Notes: generated by a model not told the origin, from the sequence alone. 41,684 bases of DNA from Clostridia bacterium DTU025 (GCA_001513145.1 LFSP01000010.1:1-41684), one strand, 5' to 3'; counted from the stretch's first letter, positions 1 to 9,290 are shown. Translations and numbers: made by a program.

Positions 1-89
1 TGGGAGGGGTCCCCTATGCGCTGATGTGGGGGGCGCATCTGGTGCGACGGGCCATGGGGGAGGGCGCAGGCAGGGACGAGAGCCGATGA
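1..89 (+). CDS. 3' end of upstream gene, probably a spore germination permease (GerAB type)
   Basis: The third reading frame is open from the window edge to a TGA at 87-89. It encodes 28 residues that begin hydrophobic (GGVPYALMWGAHLVRRA) and end in a charged tail. The stop overlaps the ATG of the Ger(x)C gene as ATGA, the usual sign of translational coupling. Germination operons commonly run A-B-C, and the B subunit is a multi-pass permease ending in a membrane helix and a short basic tail, so a GerAB-type permease is the best guess. The fragment is too short for a family assignment by itself. Confidence 0.4.
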   Translation, partial: GGVPYALMWGAHLVRRAMGEGAGRDESR

Positions 90-1438
90 GGGGCGATGGT
101 GGCGCGGGGGCAGGGGCTGGCCGCGCGATTAAGGCCATGAGGGCGGCCGTGGCGCTAGTGTTGTTGGCCCTGGCTGCATCGGCCTCAGGGTGTTGGGACA
201 GCCGGGAGCCCAACGATCTGCTGTACGGTCTCGCTGTCGGCTTCGACCTGGACGACGAAGGACAGTACATCGCATGGGTACAGTTCGCCAACCCGTCGGC
301 TGCGGGAGGAAGCGGGTCGCAGACGACGCAGGGCACCCCCACCCAGCCGTTTTGGGCGTACTCCGGCAAAGGCCATTCCCCGGCTGAAGCAGTTGCCGCG
401 ATCTCTCCTGGGCTGAGCCGCAACATCTCGCTCTCGCATGCGGAGGTGCTCCTGGTGTCCGAGAGGCTGGCGAGAGAGGGCATCGGTCCGGTTGTGGACT
501 ACATGTCCCGCAACCCGGAGATGCGCCTTAATGTGAGCACCGCGGTAGTCGATGGAGACCTGAGGACGCTGATGGAATCGGAGTTTCCCGTGGATCCCAT
601 CCCCGCGCTCTCCATTCGCCGGATGCTCACGAAGCCGCAGACTGTGGACCCGTCGCCGGCGGCGGCTGACTTGCTCACCCTGGCCATCGGCCTTCGCAGA
701 CCCGGAAGCGACCTGATACTCCCAGTGCTGAAGGTGGACGAGGAAGGCGAGGGGGATGGAGGACAGGAGTCGAGCGGGGCCGGAGACGAGACAAGCGGCA
801 ACGGTGGCGGCCAGGTCGACGCAGGGAGCCGTCAAGGGAAGCAACCGCCGAAGGCGCCGGCGGAGCACATAGGCGGTGCCGTGTTTCGCGGTGAGCGGAT
901 GATGGGCTTCATCGATGGCCACGCGTCGCGGGGAACGAATTACGTGCTGGGTGCAGCGATCGCGGCATCGTTTCACGTGGATTCGCCTCGAGGAGGTGGG
1001 CTCAGCATCCTCGTGGAGAGGACCACAGCGAAAGTGATCCCGTCCTTCGACGGTGAAAGGGTGTCAGTGCTGATACAGGTGGCGGCCCAGGGCTACGTGG
1101 AGGCGAAGGTGTCTCGCGAAGGCGGAGGCGGAGAGGGTGGGATGGAAGGCCTGATAGGCCAGAAGGCGGGCGGACAGAGGATGTCGGAGGAGGAGTTCAA
1201 CCGCAGCGTGCGCTCGCGCATAGCTCAGGCCATGCGCGAGGACATCCTAAAGGCTCTGGCTAAGTCGGTGGAGTACGGCTCCGATTTCCTGCAGCTTGGC
1301 AACGCTGTGTACAGACGTCTCTACAAGGTTTGGCAGTCGGGAGTAGGGGAGAGATGGTACCAGCTGTTGCCGGAGGTGGACGTGGAGGTACAGGTGGAGG
1401 TGGTGCTGACCCACCCGGGGCTGGTCCGGGAGGAGTAG
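86..1438 (+). CDS. Ger(x)C family spore germination lipoprotein
   Basis: Probable C subunit of a nutrient germinant receptor, a lipoprotein on the outer face of the spore inner membrane that acts with the A and B subunits. A hydrophobic signal (MRAAVALVLLALAASASGC) precedes a lipobox-like ASGC, and the mature protein begins CWDSREPND, the typical Ger(x)C opening. The ATG at 86 overlaps the upstream stop as ATGA and gives 450 aa. The ATG at 137 would start right at the signal peptide and is an alternative. Residues about 219-260 are a Gly/Glu/Ser-rich low-complexity insert that is not typical of the family and makes this protein longer than the usual 370-400 aa. The C-terminal half (AMREDILKALAKSVEYGSDF and onward) matches the conserved GerC core. 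Family assignment is firm; the germinant is unknown. Confidence 0.88.
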   Translation: MRGDGGAGAGAGRAIKAMRAAVALVLLALAASASGCWDSREPNDLLYGLAVGFDLDDEGQYIAWVQFANPSAAGGSGSQTTQGTPTQPFWAYSGKGHSPAEAVAAISPGLSRNISLSHAEVLLVSERLAREGIGPVVDYMSRNPEMRLNVSTAVVDGDLRTLMESEFPVDPIPALSIRRMLTKPQTVDPSPAAADLLTLAIGLRRPGSDLILPVLKVDEEGEGDGGQESSGAGDETSGNGGGQVDAGSRQGKQPPKAPAEHIGGAVFRGERMMGFIDGHASRGTNYVLGAAIAASFHVDSPRGGGLSILVERTTAKVIPSFDGERVSVLIQVAAQGYVEAKVSREGGGGEGGMEGLIGQKAGGQRMSEEEFNRSVRSRIAQAMREDILKALAKSVEYGSDFLQLGNAVYRRLYKVWQSGVGERWYQLLPEVDVEVQVEVVLTHPGLVREE

Positions 1439-1508
1439 GCTCTTCGGGATGGGGCTGAGATTGGGCTGGGATGGGTTTGCAATGGGGGCGGGACGGGGCG
1501 AAGAGCGG

Positions 1509-1531
1509 TCGGCGACAACGACCGACCCACT
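1509..1531 (+). repeat. Copy 1 of intergenic repeat motif CGGCGACAACGACCCAC
   Basis: Fourteen bases here (TCGGCGACAACGAC) are the exact reverse complement of 28961-28974. Over 22 bases (1510-1531) the match to the reverse complement of 28952-28973 is 19 of 22. A third copy lies at 9361-9382. All three copies are intergenic. The function is unknown. Confidence 0.55.
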
Positions 1532-1591
1532 GGCCGATTGCACGCGAAGCGCTCCGCCCCCGCCGCGGCCCGGGTGTGGGAGTTGAAGGAG

Positions 1592-1617
1592 GAAGCCGGC
1601 GCCTCAGTGCCGGCTTC
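1592..1617 (+). terminator. Stem-loop, possible terminator after the germination operon
   Basis: GAAGCCGGC at 1592-1600 pairs perfectly with GCCGGCTTC at 1609-1617 around an 8-base loop. It lies 154 bp after the Ger(x)C stop. The run that follows (ACATCTTACC) is only weakly T-rich, so intrinsic termination is plausible but not clear. Confidence 0.4.
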
Positions 1618-1707
1618 ACATCTTACCAGTTTCGTACGATGTGCGATTGGGACATGCGCACGAGGCGTGCCAACGCACGACTCCCCCGGAGGCAGGTGGC
1701 GGGGGGG

Positions 1708-1757
1708 CGACCCACCGGTAGGTCGGTTTTGCGTGACATCGACCTACCCGTGGGTCG
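1708..1757. repeat. Inverted pair of 18-bp near-palindromes
   Basis: CGACCCACCGGTAGGTCG (1708-1725) and CGACCTACCCGTGGGTCG (1740-1757) are reverse complements of each other at 17 of 18 positions, with a 14-base spacer. Each arm is also nearly palindromic by itself. A related unit, CGACCCTCCGGTGGGTCG, lies at 28979-28996. The DNA could form one long hairpin or two small cruciforms. It may be a REP-like element or a protein-binding array. Confidence 0.65.
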
Positions 1758-1822
1758 GCCTGGGGAGCCGCAACGGGGCTGTCCAGCGTTGGTCTGACGC
1801 TCACGTTGGACGTTTACGCTTG

Positions 1823-4408
1823 CTACGCCGCTTCGAACTCCAGTGATCCGCCGTCACGGGACACCTTCACCTGGATTACGTCTCCAGGGTTGAACTTGCC
1901 CTCCAGTATCTGCATGGCCAGCGGGTTTTCCAGCTCGCGCTGGATCGCGCGCTTGAGCGGGCGCGCCCCGTACACCGGGTCGAAGCCAGCCGCGGCCAAG
2001 TAATCGGCGACGTCGTTGCCCCACTTCATGGCATAGCCCTTCTCCGCGATGCGCTGGCTCACCCGGCCCAGCTGGATCGCGACGATCTTCCTTATCTCGC
2101 CCTCGCCCAGGCTGTTGAAGATGAGCACCTCGTCTATCCTGTTTAGGAACTCCGGCCTAAAGTGCTGCTTCAGCACTTCCATCACGGTGTCGTGTATTCT
2201 CTCCCTGTTGCCGGCCAGCTCCATGATGGCCTGGCTGCCCAGGTTGGAAGTCATTATCACTACGGTGTTCCTGAAGTCAACGGTGCGGCCGCGGCCGTCA
2301 GTGAGCCTTCCGTCGTCAAGCAGCTGCAGCAGCACGTTGAACACCTCGGGGTGGGCCTTCTCGATCTCGTCCAGCAGTATCACGCTGTAAGGCTTGCGCC
2401 TCACCGCCTCCGTCAGCTGTCCGCCTTCGTCGTAGCCGACGTATCCCGGCGGCGCCCCTATTAGGCGGGCCACCGTGTGCCGCTCCTGGTATTCCGACAT
2501 GTCGATCCTGACCATGGCGCGCTCGTCGTCAAACATGAACTCCGCCAGCGCCCGGGCCAGCTCGGTCTTGCCCACACCTGTTGGCCCCAGGAACAGGAAG
2601 GACCCGATGGGCCTGTTCGGATCCGATAGGCCGGAACGCGCACGTCTCACGGCGTCCGACACCGCCCTGATGGCCTCGTCCTGCCCGACAACCCGCTTCG
2701 TGAGCAGCTCCTCCATGCGAAGGAGGCGCTGGGTTTCGCCTTCCATCAGGCGCGCCAGGGGGATGCCGGTCCATTTGGCCACTATCTCGGCGATGTCCTC
2801 CTCGTCAACCTCTTCCTTGAGGTAGCGCCTCTCCCTTGTGAGCTCGGCTATCCTCGCCTGGGCCTCCTCCAGCTCCTTTGACAGGCTCAGCTGCACTCCG
2901 TAGCGTAGTTCCGCTGCCCGCCCCAGGTTGCCGGCGCGCTCGGCCGCCTGCTCTTCCACCTTGGCCTCCTCGATCCTCTGCTTGATCTGCCTGATCTTCG
3001 CGATGGTCTCCTTCTCGTTCTGCCAGTGGGCCTTCATCGCCGCGGACTTCTCTCGCAACTCGGCCAGCTCAGCCTGGAGCTTCTCGAGACGCTCCCTGGT
3101 CGCCGGGTCGTCCTCCTTTTCCAGCGCGTGGCGCTCTATCTCCAGCTGCACGATGCGCCGCTCCACCTCATCGATCTCCGCAGGCATGGAGTCGATCTCC
3201 ATGCGCAGTTTGGAAGCGGCTTCGTCCACAAGGTCGATGGCCTTGTCAGGCAGGAACCTGTCGGAGATGTACCTGTTGGAAAGCACCGCCGCCGCCACCA
3301 GCGCCGAGTCCTTGATGCGCACGCCGTGGTGCACCTCGTACCTCTCCTTGATCCCCCGGAGTATCCCGATGGTCTGCTCCACGGTGGGCTCGTCCACCAG
3401 CACCGGCTGAAACCGGCGTTCCAGCGCGGCGTCCTTCTCGATGTGCTTCCTGTATTCATCGAGGGTGGTGGCGCCAACCGCCCTCAGCTCTCCCCTGGCC
3501 AGGGCGGGCTTAAGCATGTTCGAGGCATCCATGGCGCCTTCCGCGGCGCCGGCGCCCACCAGCGTGTGCAACTCGTCTATGAACAGCACTATCTCGCCGT
3601 CAGCGTCCTGGATCTCGCGGAGCACCGCCTTGAGCCTGTCCTCGAACTCCCCGCGGTACTTCGTGCCTGCGATCAGGGCTCCCAGGTCAAGGGCCATCAC
3701 CTGCTTGTTCTTGAGGCTTTCAGGCACGTCTCCTGCGACGATACGCTGGGCAAGCCCCTCCACGATAGCAGTCTTACCGACGCCCGGTTCGCCGATGAGA
3801 ACCGGGTTATTCTTGGTGCGCCTTGAAAGAACCTGTATGACACGGCGTACCTCGTCGTCGCGGCCGATCACAGGATCCAGCGCGCCCTTGCGGGCCAGCG
3901 CGGTGAGGTCGCGGCAGTACCTGGCGAGAGCCTGGTACTTCTCCTCTGGGTTCTGGTCGGTCACGCGGCTACTGCCCCGAACTTCGGCCAGGGCGCGGTA
4001 GATCCCGTCCCGCGTGGCGCCGTGAGACTTCAACAGCCTGCCGGCATCGTCGTCCCTGGTCGCCATGGCCAGGAGCAGGTGTTCGACGCTGACGTAGTCG
4101 TCGCGCAGGCGGTCGGCCTCGGAGCCGGCTTCATCCAGCATCGCCGAGGCGCCCTGCGAGAGATACTGCCCGGGCTCCTGCCCGTACACCTTGGGCAGCT
4201 TACTGAGGGCGTCTTCGACATCGCTCGACAGCGCCGTCGCCCGCGCCCCCAGCTTCTCCAGTATCGGCCTGGCGACCCCATCTTCCTGTTCCAATAGGGC
4301 GAATAATACGTGCAAGGGCTCTATGCTCTGGTGCTGATGCTCGCGGGCCAGGCTCTGAGCTCGAGCCAGAGCCTCTTGCGACTTTATCGTTAGCTTCTCG
4401 AACCTCAT
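1823..4408 (-). CDS. clpB: ATP-dependent chaperone ClpB
   Basis: Hexameric AAA+ disaggregase that works with DnaK, DnaJ and GrpE to recover aggregated proteins in the cytosol. The 861-aa length is normal for the family. Clp N-terminal repeats come first ([18 protein letters not shown]), followed by AAA module 1 with Walker [10 protein letters not shown] near residue 204 and Walker B FIDELH. A long coiled-coil middle domain covers about 400-525, which separates ClpB from ClpA and ClpC. AAA module 2 has Walker [10 protein letters not shown] near 606 and [12 protein letters not shown]. The start has GAGGAGG upstream. It is the last gene of the heat-shock cluster, 108 bp after the dnaJ-like gene. 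I see no separate strong promoter in that gap. Confidence 0.98.
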   Translation of the reverse strand: MRFEKLTIKSQEALARAQSLAREHQHQSIEPLHVLFALLEQEDGVARPILEKLGARATALSSDVEDALSKLPKVYGQEPGQYLSQGASAMLDEAGSEADRLRDDYVSVEHLLLAMATRDDDAGRLLKSHGATRDGIYRALAEVRGSSRVTDQNPEEKYQALARYCRDLTALARKGALDPVIGRDDEVRRVIQVLSRRTKNNPVLIGEPGVGKTAIVEGLAQRIVAGDVPESLKNKQVMALDLGALIAGTKYRGEFEDRLKAVLREIQDADGEIVLFIDELHTLVGAGAAEGAMDASNMLKPALARGELRAVGATTLDEYRKHIEKDAALERRFQPVLVDEPTVEQTIGILRGIKERYEVHHGVRIKDSALVAAAVLSNRYISDRFLPDKAIDLVDEAASKLRMEIDSMPAEIDEVERRIVQLEIERHALEKEDDPATRERLEKLQAELAELREKSAAMKAHWQNEKETIAKIRQIKQRIEEAKVEEQAAERAGNLGRAAELRYGVQLSLSKELEEAQARIAELTRERRYLKEEVDEEDIAEIVAKWTGIPLARLMEGETQRLLRMEELLTKRVVGQDEAIRAVSDAVRRARSGLSDPNRPIGSFLFLGPTGVGKTELARALAEFMFDDERAMVRIDMSEYQERHTVARLIGAPPGYVGYDEGGQLTEAVRRKPYSVILLDEIEKAHPEVFNVLLQLLDDGRLTDGRGRTVDFRNTVVIMTSNLGSQAIMELAGNRERIHDTVMEVLKQHFRPEFLNRIDEVLIFNSLGEGEIRKIVAIQLGRVSQRIAEKGYAMKWGNDVADYLAAAGFDPVYGARPLKRAIQRELENPLAMQILEGKFNPGDVIQVKVSRDGGSLEFEAA

Positions 4409-4516
4409 GGCATCGAGCCTCCTCTGTCGTTACCTCAGCAAGGCAAGGCATTGGTTGGTTTGCCCGTGATCCGTCAATCGTTCACCATGGTTCATCCATA
4501 GTCCGCCCAAGCCTTG

Positions 4517-5497
4517 TCAACTCACGCTGCCCCTCGCTGCGGCCAGCTCCCTGAACAGCTCCTTCTCTCGCTCAGTAAGGGCCATGGGCAGGACCACTTC
4601 CACGCGAACCATCAGGTCGCCACGCTCGCCGGCCTGAGAAGGCATGCCCTTGCCGCGCAGGCGCAGCGTGGCGCCGTTCTGGGTCTCGGGCGGGATCTTC
4701 ACCATGATAACCTCGCCATCGAGGTTGGTGAAGCGTACCTCGCCGCCTAGCACGGCGTGGGTGAGTGGCACCTGAAGCGTGGAGTGCAGCACCCCGTCCC
4801 TCAGCTCGAAGCTGGGGTGCGGGCGTATCTTGATGCGGAAGTACAGGTCGCCCCGACGCCCGCCCGACGACCTTCCCTTGCCGGACATGCGCAGCTTCGC
4901 GCCGTCGCGGACGCCTTTGGGTATGGTGAGAACGACCCGTTCCTGGGAGCCTGAGCCATCCGACAGGTTGAGCTGGCGCTGGCTGCCGCTGAAAGCCTCC
5001 TCCAGGCCGATCTCAAGCTCCTCTTCCACGTCCAGGTCCAGGGCGGCTGCTGACGCCCCGGCGCGCCGAGTGCCCACTCTGAACCATCTGCCTCCCAGGC
5101 TGCCTCCGAAGCCGCCCAGGCCATCGCCGGGGTCGCCCCCGAGGCCGCCCCCAAGACCGCCTCCCAGATCGAAATCGCCGAAGAAGTGACGGAAGAACTC
5201 CGAGAAATCGCCGACGTCGCCGAAGGTGTAAACCGTCTGCCTCCGGCCCTGCGACTCGGCGGTACGGCTGTAGAAATCCCAGTTAGACCCCAGCTCGTCG
5301 TAGCGCTTGCGCTTCTGGGGATCCGACAGCACCTCGTAAGCCTCGGAGATCTCCTTGAAACGCTCCTCAGCCGATTTATCTCCGGGGTTCATGTCGGGAT
5401 GGTACTTCCGCGCCAGCTTTCTGTAGGCGGCCTTTATCTCCTTGTCGCTCGCGGACTTACTCACGCCCAGGGTCTTGTAATAGTCCTTGAACTCCAT
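4517..5497 (-). CDS. DnaJ-family co-chaperone (CbpA-like, no zinc finger)
   Basis: J-domain co-chaperone that stimulates DnaK ATPase and delivers clients. The J domain occupies about residues 1-70, with the HPD motif in [14 protein letters not shown] Gly-rich linker (repeated GGGLGG and GDGLGG) follows, then the two beta-barrel client-binding domains ([15 protein letters not shown] to the end). The four CxxCxGxG zinc repeats of classical DnaJ are absent, so it is a CbpA or class B protein, yet it sits in the dnaK cluster where classical DnaJ is expected. The ATG at 5497 is preferred because a GGGGGG run lies 7 nt upstream. The ATG at 5503 is only about 1 nt from that run. It lies 45 bp after grpE. 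Confidence 0.92.
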   Translation of the reverse strand: MEFKDYYKTLGVSKSASDKEIKAAYRKLARKYHPDMNPGDKSAEERFKEISEAYEVLSDPQKRKRYDELGSNWDFYSRTAESQGRRQTVYTFGDVGDFSEFFRHFFGDFDLGGGLGGGLGGDPGDGLGGFGGSLGGRWFRVGTRRAGASAAALDLDVEEELEIGLEEAFSGSQRQLNLSDGSGSQERVVLTIPKGVRDGAKLRMSGKGRSSGGRRGDLYFRIKIRPHPSFELRDGVLHSTLQVPLTHAVLGGEVRFTNLDGEVIMVKIPPETQNGATLRLRGKGMPSQAGERGDLMVRVEVVLPMALTEREKELFRELAAARGSVS

Positions 5498-5542
5498 GCT
5501 CATTCCCCCCGACGTCGTCGCGCCGCCGCACTTACAGGCCGA

Positions 5543-6133
5543 CTATTGCCCCTCTTCGTGCTTGGGAATGGCCACCACGGCCAGTGTAGGCCGCAGCACG
5601 TCTTCCTCGAACGTGTAGCCCCGGCGCAGCTCCTGCACGACGGTATGTACCGCCACGGTCTCGTCCTCCCGTCCGCTCACGGCATCATGCAGCCTGGGGT
5701 CGAACGGCTGCCCCACCGCCTCTATGGGCTTCACCCCATGGCGGGCCAGCACGTCCAGGAGCTTGCGCGTGATGATCTCCACGCCCTCCCGCATCGACGC
5801 CTGGTCGTGCTCGCAGCCTAAGGCTCGTTCCAGGTCGTCAACGACCACCAGAATGTCCAGCACCAGGTCGCGTATGCCGCACCTTATGTTGAAGGCCAGG
5901 TCCCGGGCCGTACGTTTCTGGAAGTTCTCCAGCTCAGCCCTGGCGCGCAGGTACAGGTCCCAGTTCTCTGCGGCCTTGGCCTCCGCCTGTGCCAGTCTCT
6001 CATGAAGCGCGGCCACCGAGTTCACGCTCCCACTTTCGCCCTCGTCGGTAGCGGGCCTGCACGCAGCCTCGCCCAAGGATCCACACTCGACGTGCTGGCC
6101 ACTGGTTCGGCAACGCTCTCTCTCGTCAGTCAT
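5543..6133 (-). CDS. grpE: Nucleotide exchange factor GrpE
   Basis: Dimeric exchange factor that releases ADP from DnaK. The 196-aa protein has an acidic, poorly conserved head, then a long helix (AALHERLAQAEAKAAENWDL, RARAELENFQKRTARD), and a C-terminal beta-wing (HTVVQELRRGYTFEEDVLRP followed by TLAVVA) that matches the GrpE signature. The start at MTDERERC was chosen because the open frame upstream of it encodes unrelated sequence across a GC-rich hairpin. The Shine-Dalgarno is weak (GGCGG). It lies between hsp20 and the dnaJ-like gene on the same strand. Family assignment is strong; the exact start is less so. Confidence 0.93.
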   Translation of the reverse strand: MTDERERCRTSGQHVECGSLGEAACRPATDEGESGSVNSVAALHERLAQAEAKAAENWDLYLRARAELENFQKRTARDLAFNIRCGIRDLVLDILVVVDDLERALGCEHDQASMREGVEIITRKLLDVLARHGVKPIEAVGQPFDPRLHDAVSGREDETVAVHTVVQELRRGYTFEEDVLRPTLAVVAIPKHEEGQ

Positions 6134-6181
6134 CTGATACACCGCCGCTCTGTGTTTGTTTTGTGAGGCCGTATGAAACCC

Positions 6182-6201
6182 CCGGCACCACGCGGTGCCG
6201 G
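6182..6201 (-). other. Stem-loop between hsp20 and grpE
   Basis: CCGGCACC (6182-6189) and GGTGCCGG (6194-6201) form a perfect 8-bp stem with a 4-base loop, next to further GC-rich inverted repeats up to about 6228. It lies inside the heat-shock operon and has no U-tract on the minus strand. It is more likely an RNA-processing or partial-attenuation hairpin than a full terminator. Confidence 0.4.
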
Positions 6202-6266
6202 CGTCGCCGGCGCCGCGCACGCCGGGGGATCCAGTCAGCCAGTTGCTACACGTTGGCCTATCCTGC

Positions 6267-6716
6267 CTACTCGGTCCTTATCGTGATCTGCTTGGGCACG
6301 GTCGACTGGACCTTGGGCAGGTGAATCTCGAGCACCCCATCGCGGTAGCTCGCGTCCACCTTGTTGGCGTCCACGGGAACGCCCAGGGAGACGGTGCGGG
6401 AGAAGGTGCCGAACCGGCGCTCCGAGCGCACGTAGTTCACGCCTTTCTCCTCTCGCGACTCGTCACGGCGCCCCTTTATGGTCACCTGGCTTTCGGTGAC
6501 GGTGACCTCGATGTCCTCAGCGCGCATGCCGGGCATCTCAGCCTTCAGCACGTACTTGTCGGCGGTCTCGGCCACGTCCACCGGCATGTACCAGCTTGCA
6601 GCGCCAAGCTGGGCGTCGCCGGGCAGGCGCGGCCAGAGCCCCTCGCCGAACACCCTGTTGTAGATGGAACGGATGTCGGCGAGATCACGCCACGGATCCC
6701 AGTTCATCAGCGTCAT
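6267..6716 (-). CDS. Hsp20/alpha-crystallin small heat-shock protein
   Basis: ATP-independent holdase that keeps unfolding proteins soluble for DnaK and ClpB. The 149-aa protein starts MTLMNWDPWRDLADIRSI, a usual bacterial Hsp20 opening. The alpha-crystallin domain spans about residues 41-140 (MPVDVAETADKYVLKAEMPG, then SERRFGTFSRTVSLGVPVD, then YRDGVLEIHLPK). The C-terminal PKQITIRTE carries an I-T-I tail related to the IXI oligomerisation motif. GGAGGG lies 8 nt before the ATG at 6716. It is inserted between dnaK and grpE, 45 bp after dnaK, so it is probably co-transcribed with them. Confidence 0.95.
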   Translation of the reverse strand: MTLMNWDPWRDLADIRSIYNRVFGEGLWPRLPGDAQLGAASWYMPVDVAETADKYVLKAEMPGMRAEDIEVTVTESQVTIKGRRDESREEKGVNYVRSERRFGTFSRTVSLGVPVDANKVDASYRDGVLEIHLPKVQSTVPKQITIRTE

Positions 6717-6761
6717 CAGCGTATCCCTCCATCCGTGATCATTCTCGTTCTTGTAGACCGG

Positions 6762-8675
6762 TTAGTTGTCCATCGTCCTGAAGTCAGCGTCTATGACGTC
6801 GTCGTCGCGCCTGGGGCCGCCAGCCTCGCCCTGAGACTGCTGCCCTCCGCCGCCTTGGGCACCCGACGAACCGACGTTCTTGTAGAGCTCCTCAGACATC
6901 TTGTATGAGGCCTGACGCACGTCCTCCATGAACCTGCGAATCTGGTCCATGTCGTTGTCAGCCATGGCCTTCTTCAGTTTGGCCAGTTCGGCCTCGACCT
7001 TCTCGCGGTCGGCGGCTGATATCTTGTCGCCCATCTCGCGGAGAGTCTTCTCGGTGGCGTATACGAGGCTGTCTGCAGCGTTCTTCAGCTCGATCTCCTC
7101 GCGGCGCCTCCTATCCTCGTCAGCCGCCCGTTCGGCCTCGCGAACCAGTTTCTCCACCTCGTCCTTGGAAAGCTGCGTTGAAGCGGTGATCGTGATGCGC
7201 TGTTCCTTGCCGGTGCCGAGGTCCTTGGCGCTCACGTTCACGATGCCGTTGGCGTCGATGTCGAACGTGACCTCTATCTGAGGCACTCCCCGTGGCGCCG
7301 GAGGTATGCCTTCCAGTCGGAACCTTCCCAGGGTGCGGTTGTCCCTGGCGAACTCGCGCTCACCCTGCAGCACGTGGATGTCCACGGCGGTCTGGCCGTC
7401 CGCAGCAGTCGTGAATACCTGGCTCTTGCGCGTGGGTATCGTGGTGTTCCTCTCGATCAGCTTAGTCGTGATGCCGCCGAGGGTCTCGATGCCCAGCGAG
7501 AGGGGAGTGACGTCCAGCAGCACGATGTCCTTGACCTCTCCTGCCAACACGCCGCCTTGGATCGCAGCGCCAATGGCCACCACCTCGTCGGGGTTCACTC
7601 CCCGGTGAGGCTCCTTGCCGGTGAGCCTCTTGATAAGCTCCTGGATGACAGGCATCCTCGTGGCGCCGCCCACTAGGATCACTGAGTCGATGTCCTCAAC
7701 ACGCAGCTTCGCGTCGCTCAGCGCCTGGTTGAACGGGCCGGTGCACCTGCGGGTGAGGTCGTCGGTGAGCTCCTCGAACTTGGCACGGGTAAGCTTCATC
7801 TCGAGATGCTTCGGCCCGGTTTGGTCCGCCGTGATGAACGGCAGGCTTATCGTTGTCTCGTACACCGACGACAGCTCGATCTTGGCCTTTTCAGCCGCCT
7901 CGATCAGGCGCTGTAGAGCCTGGCGGTCACGCTTGAGGTCGATGCCCTGGTCCCTCATGAACTCGCTGGCGATGTAGTCCACGATCCTCTGGTCGTAGTC
8001 GTCGCCACCCAAGTGCGTGTCGCCTGCGGTGGACTTGACTTCAAACACTCCGTCTCCAACCTCAAGTATCGAGACGTCGAACGTGCCGCCTCCCAGGTCC
8101 CACACCAGGATGGTCTCGTTCTTCTTCCTATCGAGCCCATACGCCAGCGCTGCCGCTGTGGGCTCGTTGATTATCCTGAGGACCTCCAGGCCAGCTATCC
8201 GGCCTGCGTTCTTGGTGGCCTGCCTCTGGGAGTCGTTGAAATACGCAGGCACCGTGATGACGGCCTTGGTCACCTTCTCGCCGAGGTACTTCTCCGCGTC
8301 CGTCTTTAGCTTCTGAAGGATCATCGCGGAGATCTCTTCCGGCACGTAGTCCTTGCCAGTTGCGGGCACGTCGATCTTTATCCCGTCGTTTTCGGCGGCC
8401 TTCACCCTGTAGGGAACCCTGGACCGCTCATCCTGCACCTCGGAGAGGTTGCGGCCCATGAACCGCTTGATGGAGAATACGGTGTTCTCCGGGTTAAGCA
8501 CCGCCTGCCTGCGGGCCAGCTGGCCGACGAGGCGCTCGCCGGACTTTGCGAATCCCACCACTGACGGCGTGAGCCTGGACCCTTCCGCGTTGACGATGAC
8601 CTTAGGCTCGCCGCCCTCCATCACAGCGATGACGGAGTTGGTGGTTCCAAGGTCGATACCTACCACTTTACCCAT
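6762..8675 (-). CDS. dnaK: Molecular chaperone DnaK (Hsp70)
   Basis: Cytosolic Hsp70, 637 aa. It begins [20 protein letters not shown], with the phosphate-binding DLGTTNS loop at residues 6-12. Other actin-fold ATPase signatures are [33 protein letters not shown] and [14 protein letters not shown]. The substrate-binding domain starts after the linker ([20 protein letters not shown]), and the tail ends in a Gly/Gln-rich stretch plus [14 protein letters not shown], a common bacterial DnaK ending. GGGGGAGAA precedes the ATG. It is 78 bp downstream of hspR, so the repressor gene is promoter-proximal and probably shares the transcript. Confidence 0.99.
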   Translation of the reverse strand: MGKVVGIDLGTTNSVIAVMEGGEPKVIVNAEGSRLTPSVVGFAKSGERLVGQLARRQAVLNPENTVFSIKRFMGRNLSEVQDERSRVPYRVKAAENDGIKIDVPATGKDYVPEEISAMILQKLKTDAEKYLGEKVTKAVITVPAYFNDSQRQATKNAGRIAGLEVLRIINEPTAAALAYGLDRKKNETILVWDLGGGTFDVSILEVGDGVFEVKSTAGDTHLGGDDYDQRIVDYIASEFMRDQGIDLKRDRQALQRLIEAAEKAKIELSSVYETTISLPFITADQTGPKHLEMKLTRAKFEELTDDLTRRCTGPFNQALSDAKLRVEDIDSVILVGGATRMPVIQELIKRLTGKEPHRGVNPDEVVAIGAAIQGGVLAGEVKDIVLLDVTPLSLGIETLGGITTKLIERNTTIPTRKSQVFTTAADGQTAVDIHVLQGEREFARDNRTLGRFRLEGIPPAPRGVPQIEVTFDIDANGIVNVSAKDLGTGKEQRITITASTQLSKDEVEKLVREAERAADEDRRRREEIELKNAADSLVYATEKTLREMGDKISAADREKVEAELAKLKKAMADNDMDQIRRFMEDVRQASYKMSEELYKNVGSSGAQGGGGQQSQGEAGGPRRDDDVIDADFRTMDN

Positions 8676-8753
8676 GCGTTGTTCTCCCCCTCAAAGACCT
8701 CGACTGCACGGTACATGATGAAGCGTGTGTGCAGCCAAAGCACAAACTCATGT

Positions 8754-9071
8754 TTACCTGCGATTTCGCCTTTCGATATCTCCATTCACTATCGTCTCTT
8801 CCACGCTCACCGATGTACGGCCACCCCTAGACTCCATCTCCAGGATCAGCCGGACCCCGCGGAAGTTCACGCCCTCCTCACGAACGAGGAAGCAGATGCG
8901 CTTCAGCAACAACAGGTCGTTCTCTGAATACAACCTGATGTTCGCCTCGGTTCTGGCAGGCTCAAGCAGCCCCTCCCTCTCAATGGCCCTCAGGGTTTGA
9001 GGGCTCACACCGAGCAGGCGAGCGGCGACCCCAATGGTGTACACCGGCTCATCAGGGCCGTGTAGCCTCAA
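8754..9071 (-). CDS. hspR: MerR-family heat-shock repressor, HspR-like
   Basis: Small DNA-binding protein of 105 aa. The MerR winged helix-turn-helix occupies roughly residues 10-78 (VYTIGVAARLLGVSPQTLRA, then REGLLEPARTEANIRLYSEN). As in HspR, the protein stops soon after the DNA-binding region and lacks an effector domain. It is first in the dnaK operon, directly behind the promoter, which suits an autoregulated repressor that uses DnaK as co-repressor (known for HspR in actinobacteria, inferred here). The start is TTG at 9071, with AGGGGTGAG about 5-7 nt upstream. A different MerR role cannot be excluded, but the context is strong. Confidence 0.85.
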   Translation of the reverse strand: MRLHGPDEPVYTIGVAARLLGVSPQTLRAIEREGLLEPARTEANIRLYSENDLLLLKRICFLVREEGVNFRGVRLILEMESRGGRTSVSVEETIVNGDIERRNRR

Positions 9072-9107
9072 CTGAACTCACCCCTGGTTTCATAGGCTTG
9101 CATTGCC

Positions 9108-9136
9108 ATTATAGGACGTATGTACTTCTGTGTCAA
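9108..9136 (-). promoter_or_regulatory. Consensus sigma-70/sigma-A promoter of the heat-shock operon
   Basis: On the minus strand TTGACA (9136-9131) and TATAAT (9113-9108) are both perfect consensus and separated by exactly 17 bp. Transcription would start near 9101, about 30 nt before the hspR TTG codon. A promoter this strong is expected to need repression. Confidence 0.9.
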
Positions 9137-9168
9137 GATTCCTATAGGCTGAACATAAGAAAGTTATA

Positions 9169-9193
9169 TCAAGAGTGCAACTCTTATACTTGA
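9169..9193. promoter_or_regulatory. Candidate HspR-type operator (inverted repeat)
   Basis: AAGAGT-GCA-ACTCTT (9171-9185) is a perfect 6-3-6 inverted repeat nested within TCAAG (9169-9173) and CTTGA (9189-9193). It lies about 35 bp upstream of the heat-shock -35 box. The half-site ACTCTTG resembles ACTCAAG of the HAIR element bound by actinobacterial HspR, but spacing and arrangement differ, so the assignment is tentative. Confidence 0.4.
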
Positions 9194-9290
9194 ACGCAGA
9201 CAACCAGCCTGCCGCAGTGTCGGGGCCGACCGCGCCCGTTCCCACAGGTCTATTATTGCGACATGGCGCCCAGATTATCGGAGCGTGTGA

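Larger units (their letters stand above)
1439..1822. other. Intergenic region between germination operon and clpB, rich in palindromes
   Basis: This 384-bp stretch lies between the convergent ends of the Ger(x)C gene and clpB. I see no convincing gene in it. It holds a copy of a repeat motif at 1509-1531, a stem-loop at 1592-1617, a pair of inverted near-palindromes at 1708-1757, and a weaker inverted repeat at 1781-1811 (GTCCAGCGT paired with ACGTTGGAC). The open frames that cross it have no ribosome binding site and unnatural composition. Confidence 0.6.

Noticed and set aside
185-976. 263-aa minus-strand frame opposite the Ger(x)C gene
   Set aside because: It lies entirely antisense to a clear gene, is rich in Arg and His as expected from a GC-rich shadow frame, and has no family features. 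The same applies to the long antisense frames opposite dnaK, alpha-2-macroglobulin, the ABC exporters and pullulanase.
1471-1846. Two overlapping 102-108 aa plus-strand frames in the gap before clpB
   Set aside because: No ribosome site, Arg/Pro-rich composition and no recognisable motif; they run through the repeat elements.
4998-5189. Gly-rich repeat in the DnaJ-like gene as a possible CRISPR or tandem repeat
   Set aside because: It encodes the normal G-rich linker of DnaJ-family proteins; units are irregular and in frame.
8676-8753. CIRCE element upstream of dnaK
   Set aside because: Looked for TTAGCACTC-N9-GAGTGCTAA here and upstream of hspR, clpB and hsp20; no match.
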